Positions 38,601-50,600 of a stretch of DNA of 64,000 nt are shown here, piece after piece. Source of the stretch: Torreya grandis (taxonomy: Eukaryota; Streptophyta; Pinopsida; Cupressales; Taxaceae); the NCBI GenBank assembly GCA_037957365.1, contig JARHVA010004802.1, positions 1,207,001 through 1,271,000 on the forward strand. The letters run 5' to 3'. The position numbers and the translations under genes were made by a program. The notes under the pieces are model-generated. The model was not told where the DNA came from and searched no databases. It saw only the letters and a program-made list of their open reading frames with translations. Numbering within the stretch: position 1 is the stretch's first letter; each line of letters starts with the position of its first letter.

Positions 38601-41600
38601 TGGTTCTTATATAAAATGTAAACTATATCTGATGTATTCAATCTCAGACTAATTTGAACAGCTTTCTTTTTCTTATTTATTAGGTGATGATGTATCTATT
38701 TCATCTTTTGTTGCTGAGTTGGTATGTACATGGTTTTGCAGTTCAGAAGATATATTGGAGTTTGAGCCTATGGTTTCCTACCATCGCATGCTTCTTCATA
38801 GGCTTGCTGATATATTTTGGTATCAGTTTTCTTCCAAATAACTTTAATATGTGGTAGAACCAAAAAGTATTTACACACTTGCTATTACTAGATTCAATAT
38901 ATACTTCTGATTATTTTGATGTTAATTGAGTGATTATTTTGTTCATCTGGCTAGATTTGCTTATTTGTTTATGTATTATACTTAATCTTCATTAGTGCAT
39001 GGATAGCGAACCATAAAATTTTGAATTCTTCTGTTTATGACATCTCTTCTTTTATTTTGAAACTCTTCATGGATGAATTTAATCTTTACAAGTGCTTTTG
39101 CTTTGACAGTTTAGCTCATGAGTCTGTTGGAGAAGCGGATGACCGCCATCTTATTGTAGAGCGATGCGAGGATTCCTCTATGTATGTAACAATAAGCAGA
39201 CCGGCGTATATGGTGAACAATTTTGATGTTTCTTAAGATAATTGTTGATGGGTAATTAATATTATGGAACCGAAAATTTCTTGTTCCAATTATTTTTAAA
39301 GATTGTGTTGCAAAGCATATTAGTGTGAAAATGGAACATTAATGTGCGATTCCTGTAAATTATATTGACGAATTTGTTTAGCTTTTATATAAATACAACT
39401 ATGTTCAAATTCAATGTAACTGGAAGTTTCTACATAAATATGTTTAGTGCCATGTAGCTGGTATAATGGTAATGTGTACATGAAATTTTAAAAAGAGTAG
39501 TCTTGTATCAACAAGTTGTCCTTGTAACAGTTTTTGAAGCATGGGACCTTACTGCCTCTGGTGACACTGACTTTCATATTAGGTTTTTGAAACAAATTAA
39601 TATTAGTCATCATTCTAACGAAACGTTGATAAAACTGCGTATACTATTGCAAATAGTAACTAATATGCTAGTGCCTATTTGTCCACGGATCTTTATAGTA
39701 ATCTTACGATCATTATTGGTAGTGGCCGCTAAAGATTTTTCTGTTTGATATTACACAGACCAGCTGTCTTGGTGAGTGATGTATTGGAGTGGCAATATGG
39801 AGAAACACTAAGTCAACAAGCTACATGCCAGTTATTAAAGAGGAACATAGCATTACCAGGTTTTGTTGTTTTATGGTTAGATGTTTTGATGCATTATAAC
39901 ATGGTAGTAAAGCTGTATTATGAATAGTTGAACCTCATTCGTTTTTTGTTCAATATATTTTCTGTGATTAATACACATTGCCAATAAGCAGATCTGTTCG
40001 TTGTTATTTTTTTTCCCTTTTCCCTTGAAAAGGATATTTATTTTAGGAATTAACCAAGATAAAAACAACGTACTTTTAATTGGTTTCTGCTTATGTTACA
40101 AACATCCTGGATTTTAAAATAATTGCTCTTTAATGGGTTTTCTCGTAATATAAAAAAATAAATCCTTCTCCAAGTTACTGTATTTCTGCTATTGTTGTCC
40201 GCTTGTAGAGAGAGAAAATAACCATTGTGAATTAATTGGCTCCAATAAAGGGTGTTTATAGATGCATCTAATGCTTGAAACAAAATACTATAGTTATAGA
40301 TGCTTTAGCCTAGTGCCCAAGGAGGAGGACTACAATCACAGATTTCATGTCCAATAAGAGTGTGGCTTATCCACTGAAGAAGGGAAATATGGTTGCACCT
40401 AGGGACTGATCCTAGTGTTTTTGGTGTTCTGAAAATGTTTTAACTCATTCGTCCCTTTTACAACTCATAGCATAAATTTAAGGAGAAAATAAGCTAACAG
40501 CAAAGAGAAGAGGAGAAATACATTTAAAACTGATTAATGTGGGTTAAACTTAAATAGATGTATAACGAATGAAGGGTGAACGAAGGATGCAAAACACAGA
40601 AAGCAAAAAGTCAGTTACGCTGACAGGCATAAACTACATTGTCAGCCAATGGTGGTGGTGGAGTGTAATAGTGTGAGATGTCAATAATAATGGCCAAACT
40701 TAAATTTTTCATTCATTTGACTGCCATAGGGTAGTTTCGACCTTAAATTTGACGTTCATTTGACCACCATAGGGTAGTTTCGACCTCAAATTTGATGTTC
40801 ATTTGACCGCCATAGGGTAGTTTCGACTTTAAATTTGATGTCCTTTTGACCATCATACGGGAGATTTTTTTTCTTGCTTTGAGAAGGTGTTAAAAAAATC
40901 GTGATCTCTTGGGCACACGGTGGAGTTTGGAGCCCTCTGTTTTTATGGAAAGGATTTTTCAAGCTTGATGCAGTGGTGCAGCTAGATTGAGGCCATCTGT
41001 GACCTGTAAGCGGGAAATCTGCAGAGAAGGAAATGGAGTTGTTAATTAGTGTGGTATGTGACAAGTCCAAGATAGACGCCTCAAAATGGATATCTCTTGG
41101 CATTTATTAGATAAATATATTTAAGATATCTGTACTACATCTTTACAAAAGAATGTGGTTCTCATCATTTCCTTTCTGTGGAGAGGAAGATGTTCCTACC
41201 TTCTACATTAGATGAGTAAAATTTCTGCAAAAGCAATCTCTGAGAACCACATGGCTTATGTCAGTAGAGAACATTCACGACTGAACTGGTATGTAGTGGT
41301 TTGCTTCTTGCAATTGGTGTGATTTCAAACATCGAACAAGGTATCCACGTTCAATGGTTGCTGAAAATCTGGAATGGAAGGCTTAGGATAAGGGATGTAA
41401 TCGCCCTCCACCAAGTGAGATGACTCGTATGGCTTGAGCTGGATTGCATTCACATCATCATGGATGCCAAGCTGAGCTGGAAGTTTTAAGAGAAAAGCAT
41501 CAGTCCAAATTGCCTGGAGAATAATTTAAGGCCTCTATTGAATGGGTTTCATTTTTGTGATGTTGTTTGTAGCAAAAGCTTTCCGTATCTAAGTAAGCCA

Positions 41601-44600
41601 AACGTGATCAACAAGTTGGAAAAGATTAAGGTACTCAAGATCAGTCACAGAGTGCCTTGATTTTGGCCAGAATTTGCTGAAGAATGTCTTGAATTTTGGC
41701 ATGAAACTTAGCCAACTTCTTCGCAAAGGAATGCGTTTTTCCTTTTGTTTTTGTTGGTATGATGTATCTGCAGATGAAAGAGCAACCAAAAACTTATAAA
41801 TTGCAAAGGTTGGAATCCATAAGTAACTTCAAAAGGAAAACAATTATAAGAGATATGGGTTGTCCTTTTGTAGCAGAAATGAGGAGGACAAAATAAGTAA
41901 GCAAACAAACAAGAGAATAAAGGAAACATTATGCCCAAACCAATTGCTTTATGTTCTTCATTAGTGTGTGTTAAATAGACGTACAACGAAAGGTGTGTTG
42001 ACTAGTTACGGCCAAGAACATGCAAAAAGCATTTCATAGCAAGCCTTAGAACTAATGTGGAGGTTGGTTTAAATATGACTTCACCCTTGAGAATTATCCA
42101 TTTGAAGATGAATGTCATATGACTGTCTTGGAGGATTTGATCAATCCTATGTTATTTCAATACTTTCAATCATTGAAAGTGGTGAGCAATATCAAGCTGC
42201 AATCATTTTAAGCTCCCTTTTATAGAGCGAATTGATAGGATGATATGATGAATATGTTGATTCGAGCAAGTTCAATCTTTTCTCCAGTCTTGGAGTCTTG
42301 TGCTCTTGATGTGACTGGTGAATGGGATTATTCCTCAAGGCTGTTAAGTTCCTTTGATCTCTATGATGTTTGTGTCTCATGTGGGAGGTTTTAGAAATGA
42401 TATCCGGCAACATCAAATGGGAAGGCATCCTATTGAAATAGTATTTTGGTTAAATGTTAGAAGACCAGCAATTCTAAATCTGCAAATTGTCTTCTTTTCG
42501 TTTAAGTGGATATGCTTTGCTTTGTACATGTGCATATTGCTTATTTAGAGGTGTGTTTAATCTTTGAAAGTATGGATGGTAAAGGGAATGAACACTCCTT
42601 CTCCATGAGAAATCAGGGGGATCCCTTTGTCAGCCTTATGGGAAGATAAGAAAGGAAATAAAGAATACGAATTCTAATGAATCCTAGGCGAGTGATGCTA
42701 GGAAAGTGGGTTGGACTTCAGCTGGCAAGAGCCCATGATGTGTGGTGCGATTTTTAGGGGAATGTGCGAACAAAGGAAAAGGGAAAATGGTCTGATTATG
42801 ATTAGTATTAGGGCTTGAAGGAGCAAAGGTTCCAACTCAATTCTCAATAAAAAAACATTTAAATATGATCTTTTGGAAGATGTGATGAAAGCATCTCCAA
42901 CAATTTGGCATCGGGTTCCATCCTTCTCAAGGATATTGTGCACCTTTCCCAAGCTTTCCAAGGCATTCGCAAGCCTTTTGTGAAGTTCCAGCAAAATCCT
43001 TTGTTGCGAAGCTTTTCCTTCGTTGCAAATATTTTCCTTCGTTGCAAATATTTTCCTTCATTGCAAATGCTCGTTGTTTCAAAACCCATTCTCCTCTTTG
43101 CAAAGCTTCCTCTTCTTTGCACACCTCCTCTTATTTGTGCAATCCTCTTCTTTGTGCATCTCCTCTTCTTCGCCTAGCTCCCAATTAAACATTCTCAGCA
43201 CATAATGCCACGAATTGAACTACCAGCTTCATGGGCTCCATATGTGCAACATAAAATATCATTTTCTACTTCAGAGCCCATACCAGATGGTGGATCGACA
43301 CTTCATCTTCAACGATCGACGTTGGTTATGGAAGGTGAATGAGTTGAGAATAGGAACGGTTCCTATAACCATCTGCATGATGTAATCTATTCTTGCTTTC
43401 AATAGAATAACATAGATAGGAAGAGAGTTAGAGAACATTTTGCAAGCATCAATTTGCACTTCAATCTAGTTCAATTTTTATAACATTCTAACACATTCTA
43501 AATCCTTCTTAGGTTTTGGTATACAAGATATACACAATCTGACACTTGCATTGTAACTTTTCCTTCCTTTTATGTTCTTAGTAATAGAAGAGCACTTGCA
43601 CTTTTTTTATTTGATAGGGTAAACATGCAGGTTTTACAGGACTCCCGAAACCTCCAAGTTCAACAGAAAAGCAACAGTAACCAAACATAAACATAACAAA
43701 AAGCAAGCTCTCCGGGCTATCCAACAAGAAGAGTCATCAGCCAATCATCCGTCAACCTTCTGCTAAAACAAGACAAGACACTAGACAAAAACTAAAAAGA
43801 AAATAGGAGCAATTAAAAATTAACTAGATGACTCCTTAGAGTCGATATATTCCACAAGCATTGCTTGTTCAATTTTGTCTTTTTGATCCTTCAACTTATC
43901 TTTTGTGATTCTGTCCCTGGTGCGCTTATTTGGGCCTTCAACATGGTCATTTTGGCCTTTCTTCAGTGGGGTCATGGCATCCTTGTCCATGGGACGGCTG
44001 GTACGACTGCAATAAATAAGCTTTTTTCTGGTTGCTGTTTCAAAAACACAGTCGCCGACGTCGGTTATACTACCGCGGTCGGTCGGATAATATTGCCGAT
44101 GTCGGTATGTGAGTCAGCGGATTTCGGTCTCTGCACTGTCGATGTCGGTCTCTGTGTTCCCTGTTGGCTGCGACTGCTGCGCGCTTCTGCTAACTGCGCA
44201 CTTCTCCAATCTGCGCTTCCGCTGGGTATCCGCAGACTAGTCAAAAAGGCAACGATTTGCTCTAGAAGGAAAACACGCCTTTTTTTGAAACTGTACGGCC
44301 TGGTACAAAACCGTACGGATTCCGTACAGCAGCAGTAAATACAATACGACCTGGTACGGCTGAACTTCGGAACTCAAGAAAAGTGGCGCCAATATGGTAG
44401 ATCTCTTTCTGGATGATTTTCGAATCAAAACCCTGAATATATAAATCCCTGTGAATCTCTATGATAACCTCTGTGTGAAGTTATCTCTTTGCCTGACAAT
44501 AGATCAGCTGATATTTCACAACCTCTGAATTGCACACACTGAAGATTGCACGTTCTCCAATGCAAATCGAATACTGGAACCCTTGGCTCTGTCTTCTCAG

Positions 44601-47600
44601 AAAATACTTAGCAAAAATTTTGTCTTCAACATGAATGGCACGATTTCCAATGAGAAACCCTTATATTCTTGAAAAGTGTGCTTTCCTTAATTAGGATTTT
44701 CTTCTCTTTTAATTTTTCCATAGTCTAAAGACAATTTTAATTATAACATATAATTAAAACGGCCCCCTTCATAATGAGCGCCCCCTTGGGTCAAAACGCC
44801 TAAGTCATTAAATTACGCCAAATAATTAATATTTAATTAAATCAATTAAATATTAATATCTCCCTCAAAAAGTATCCGTTTCTCGAACCGTCTGAAGCTG
44901 GTGAACAAGGGAGTGATTCTGCACATGACCAGACCATAACAGGGGTGCTCCGCTGAGTGTCAAATATCCCTAAAAAATAGGAACTCAGGCAAACGGTGTT
45001 CGAAAGAGCCCGAACGAAAGTCAACTGGAAAAATTCTGATAGTTGAAGCCAAGCCAAGCTCCATCAAGACCCTCTATCCATCCTATCAGCCTACGAGGGT
45101 CACATAATAGGCTAATCATCAACTCTGAGAGATGTCAACTAGAAAGGGGACATGACAGGGGATTTGGCAGAATCTGAGTTTTTAGCCCCTGCTTTCTTTT
45201 CCTTCATGGGGGTCGTGGCTTTCGCTCTTTCAACTAGTTTTCCGCCCTTCTCGATTCCAAGGTTGTCCAAGACCATTATGAAGTTCTCAGTGTCGGCCTT
45301 CATTGCGTTCCATTCGTCCATCAACGTGACCATTTAATGATCCATGTTTTGTAGTTTGTCCTCAAATTCTTTCAAGTTCTTCGTGTATTTTGTGAGGGCT
45401 CCTAAATCTTGTTTCTCCTCCTTTCCTTTGGCTGCCTTTACGGGTTGGGTTTCAATGTCAGGTATGGCTTTCTTCCCCTCGATGACTAGGGGTTTTGGGC
45501 CTTGCATATTCCTTTCTTGTTCTCGGCCTTATCCTGCTCAATTTGAATATAGGCAGAAGGGGAGGCAGTTTTGGATTTTTCGGAGGTTTTGGGGCTACAT
45601 GTCCTGTCCTCATCTGGATTGCTTGGGTCCTCCTCCAGGGTTCCTTCCCTGCCACTCACAACCGTTTGCACCTCAATTCCTCACAAAACTTCCTACCTCT
45701 TGACCAAACGGAAGATCAAGCCTTGGTGGATGAGGTTGTTTGTCGGGTTTGCTTGGAAAGCCAAAATCGAGCTTTCAAGGGATTTGTATAAGGGAGGCTA
45801 ATTTTGTGTCCCCTGAAGTGATTTAATAGAAGGAAGTGGTGAGAATAGATAACAATGAACTTACCTTCCAGTGTGACATATTTCATGATTTGAAGGCACA
45901 CGTCGGGCCATTGCCTTAACATGCCCAGCTGGGAATTCTTTTTTCTATTTTTTGATGATAACGTCCATTTTGAAGAATGTCTGCAATAGTTCTTGTTTCC
46001 TCCATTTATCCTTGAAGGTTTTTATGCCCTAACAACTCATTCCCATCGCTTCCCCAATCAATTCTTAAGAGATGTCTATCTTGATCCCTCGCATACGTAC
46101 TGTGCGTTGATTCCAGCCAAGGGCAAAGTCCTTGGACACTTTGTTGTCGTGCCCTACAATTCACAACATGAATTCAAAGAGGCCTCCTTTTTGCAATTTC
46201 CTCCATACTCTGGGATTGCTTTGAGCTTCTGCACACGAAATGGGCTCTAACCTATCTCTGCCCCTGCCCATGGTCACTTCCCCTTTCTTCTATAGGGTTT
46301 GGAACGGATTACAGAGTTTCAAAAGCCTGACAGAGTTTGTTCGAGCTTAGAGGTTGAAAATGCTATAGCTATTTGCACACTTCGTTTGGCCGACATAGAT
46401 CCTTCCCATAGATTGTGTAATCATTATGCAAGGTGGGAAATATATCAGACTTAATCAAAACCAAAGCTTCCTTGTGTGACCCAGTCCCATGCTGCTTAAT
46501 TGATGATTTTTGAATCATTACAAATCAAATTGGTTAATTGGGGGGGGGGGGGGGGAGCTAGCGGTCTCATGCCATACAAAAAACGAATGATTCTTGACCC
46601 CTAAGTTAGAAATCCCTTCCACAACCAAGTTGCCCTCCCTATAGATGTGCCCAATGGTGACTTCGTTGAAAAGGTTAAAGAGACCTTTGGCATCCTCAAT
46701 CACTTGCTTAATGGTGTGGGAAGGAGTTACTTTCCCTGAGAGGGCATTCATGATATGGAGGGAGTTGCCTTCAATGACAAGTTTGTTGATCTTAGACTGC
46801 GTAGCTAGTTGAATTCCCTAGAGGGCTGCTTTAGCCTCTGCCACATGGTTTGTCTGGAACCCCAATGGTCCTGCGTAAGTAGCCATTGCAACCCCTTCAA
46901 AGTCCCTAATGACCCCACCACCCCCTGCATTGTCAGGGTTACCCTTAGCTGCCCCATTGAAATTCAACTTCATCTAGCCTCTTGGGGGTTTAGACCATTT
47001 GGTCTGTCTCCTCAGCTTTCGACCCCAAATTAGTAAGCTATGGATTGATGTTCTAGCTCTTTTTAGATTCCATTGCATGTTCTATAATCTTTAACTTTGA
47101 TTGAGCGTGGCCTTCCAGCTTGGTTAGTTGTCCTTTGTGCATCTCTTGGGATCAACACATATCATTGGTATTAGAGCTTATTTCCATAAGCTTCTTGTTG
47201 GTGCATGTCAAGTTGTTTGTAGTGTTAGAAAGAAGGTATTCAACTCGGTTCTGTACTAGCCTACCCCAACGAACAAAGACATAAATACAAAAAGGCCAAT
47301 GAAACAAAGAAGCCTTCTACAGAAGATGTCTAATAGTTCATTTAGCCGACTTTGGATGAATAGAGGAATAAACTTTTCTCCCAGTTTTGTGAGCTAATGA
47401 TGTAACTAGGTCCAACCACCTCTGTGGCCCCTACCAAGTCTTGTTTTCAGCACTAGAATTCGTTCAAGGTGCAAGTCAACTTGGATATCCCAGTGTTCCA
47501 AAGAATAATTGACACCGAGGCATTGGACGAGTGGCAAAGGTAGTTGGAAGATTACTAAATGGTCTAACAAATTCTTTGATGATGAGATCATTTTTGCAAT

Positions 47601-50600
47601 TTTGAAGATATCCATCTCAACACTCAATTGGTGAAGATCTCATAGTTTGAAGGAGAGCAAATAAACCTATTGAGACACGGTCAAAATTTGTTGACATGAC
47701 ACATTTGCAATTTTATCCACATAAACACTATCATGATGTTTATAAGAAATTCAAGTTGTTAGAGCAAAAGAAGGATCAATATTTGATTGCTTACACCAAC
47801 GAGTTCCATGAACTCTATGCACATCTGAATCTTTTTGAGACATACATGCATCAAGTCTTGAAGTACACTAGTGGGCCCCACTCCTACATACAAGCTACTA
47901 TGGAGTTCCTGCCATGTGAAAACTTAGGAGAGACATGTAGATAAGTTGTTAAGATTGAAGATCAAGCCAAAATAAAGATGAAAGACACAACTTATTCTAG
48001 TTCTTCACCAAAGAATAAGTCTTCAAGGCAACAACAAAACAATATAAAGTCTAATGCGGCACAACCACCACCTTGTAGCGGACAACTTTTGCAAATGTAG
48101 CAAACTATGGAACCAAAGAATTCTTCCCAAAAGAAAGACAAGGGAAAATGATCCAAATAGTGTAGTCATCACAAGGTTAGCACCTATGATGATCTAGAAT
48201 GCCGTGCACAACAAACTTTGCTTGTTCAATCTACAAAGCAGTTTGCACTTGAAGAAGAACAAGACACTAATCTTGATGTTTAATGCTTGAGCATCAATGC
48301 TCAATGAACACTCTTTGATGTTGAAGAAAGATAGCTTTTTTATAGCAAATGTTGGGTAAAAGGACAACCTTTCCATGTCATCATTGATAGTGGAAGCCAA
48401 AAGAATATCATTGCACAAGACTCTACGAAGCATCTGGGTTTGGCAACACATCCTCAACCATATTCACTTGGATGGTTTAGCAAGACCGTGATATTAAGTC
48501 ACTCGATGGTGCTCATTTGAGTATGGTCTCATCCATGTGGGATTCTCTTCTGATGTAGCTCCTTTGGAAATTTGCGATGTTCTTCTTGGCAAGCCATACT
48601 TGTATGGTCAAGCTGCAACTTATAGAGCTAAAGCCACAAAGCTGGTCGGTCAAGATCAATAACTGCACACACAACATTCCAAAATCTACTTCGAAGACCA
48701 ACATCCCATTGGTATCTGCGAAGCAATGCTGGGAACTTGTCTCACATGCTCAGAGCATCGTTCTATCTTCTACTCATGGTCTGCTCAGAGTCAGCAATTA
48801 ATGTTGCGAAGAAGCACACTCTTATACAACATTTGGCAAACTTGCAACTTATCAAAGGCGGTTTGACCAACTTCTACAACAATATGGCGATGTTTTTTAA
48901 GAACCCAAAGGTGTTCAAACACATTGCTCGGCTAAGCATGAGATTGGTCTCCTTTCGGGATCACTACTTCTAGATAGTCTTTTGTATCATAGATAAGTGT
49001 GGGAGAGTGATGAAAGTTAAAGATAGACAAAGGAACTCATTGACCAAGGAAAGACCCTGACAAGTTCTTCACCTTGTGGTAGGCTAACCATCCTTGCAAC
49101 CAAGATGGATGGTTCATGGCGATTCTACATTGATCACCATGCACTTAGCAAGATCATTTTTAAAAATAAGTATCCTCTACTTCACATTGATGATATTTTG
49201 GATTGGCTCTGCGTTGTGCAACACTTCACGAAGATTGATCATAAGTCTAGTCATCACCAAGTTCTAATCAACCCAGGAGACATTTGGAAGACTACATTCA
49301 AAACAAAAGGAGGTCTATATGAGTGATTAGTCATGCCTTTTGGTTTGAACAATGCTCCAACCACCTTCATGAGGGTTGTGAACGATATACTGCGTTGTTT
49401 CACCAATTCTTTTGTCATTGTCGTTTGGATGCCATGCTCATCTATAGTAAGACATGGGAAGAGCACATTGAGCATGTTCAAAAGGTCCTCAACACATTTC
49501 TCACCATCAAGTTGCAAGCCAACTTAGGTGAGAGTACCTTTTGATGTTTACTCAAGTTCAATATTTGGGTACATCATTGATAATTTCATGTGGATCTGAA
49601 AAAGATCAAGATAATTCAAAATTGGCCAACTCCACAAAATCTCATTGAGTTGCGAATCTTTCTTGGACTCGCTAACTTCTACATGAGGTTTGTGTTGGAG
49701 TTCTCATGTCTTTTGGCCATTGAACTCAGTTATGCAGGCCAAGTCAACATTTCAGTAGACACTTACACAACAAGAAGCACTTGAAGAACTATGAAACATC
49801 CATTATAAGCAACATGCCTACGAAACATCCATGACCTTGAATAATAACCCAATGGGCCTGGATGCAAACTTTGCACAAGAAGCTTGAATATACATCTTAA
49901 ACACCAATTCCTTTATAACTTTTTACAGATCAAATCAAAGTAGATAGAACTGTATCATTTGCAATTGACAATAGACAAACGAAAGCTCGAAACTTTCATT
50001 GCTTAAACCAAGTCAAATCACAAAACAACTACCAAATTGCAAATCTGATCATATAAATTTTGAATGTATTTTCATTAGTCACCACTTATGCTTTTGAAAC
50101 CACTTATTAATGTTCAAATAAAAATTACATTAAATGTGAGTCATTAATGATTATTCAACATAAGAATACGTATTTAAAATAAAAGCAAATGACTAAGGCC
50201 CCCGTAAGCAGTGTTAGATTTCATGACATTGAGTTATCATTATGGCAGAATGTCTAAGAACACTCGAATTTTTGGAAAAAGAGAGGGGTGCCAAAAATAG
50301 GCATAACAAGGGCTCTAGTGGGTTGTTGGGGAATGGTGGGAGCAGGGGAAGGGATCTCTGGGGAAGCTTGCCGATGGTCACGCTTGGCTGGCCTCTGGGC
50401 TACTACTGATATCAAACCGTAGTGCCTACACTGTCATTGGTTGAGCAACTAGAACTATGAGAGGTGGAGCAGAGGGTTGGGGAGGAGAATCTTGAGGAGG
50501 AAAAGGCATTGGGACTCCTTGTAATATCCTTCTTGAAATTTGAGGAGTTGCTTGAACGTCCTCTTGGGCCTGTGCTAATGTAGAAGAAGCAGTATCATCT

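Larger units (their letters stand above)
47160..49790 (+). mobile_element. Truncated Ty3/gypsy element (chromovirus-like)
   Basis: Primer site, gag, protease and RT occur in order on the plus strand. Gag shows [19 protein letters not shown] and [13 protein letters not shown] (47696-47944). RNase H, integrase and the 3' LTR are missing, and the upstream LTR is at most a fragment because a LINE remnant ends only 160 bases before the primer site. Its RT blocks resemble chromoviruses more than the Tat element at the start of the window. Confidence 0.8.

Noticed and set aside
43023..43205. Overlapping frames on both strands near 43 kb
   Set aside because: They come from short tandem repeats of TTTTCCTTCGTTGCAAATA and related words.
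43865..44338. A 157-codon plus-strand frame
   Set aside because: Its composition (many Cys, Leu, Val) follows the CpG-rich patch, and no domain or conserved block is visible.
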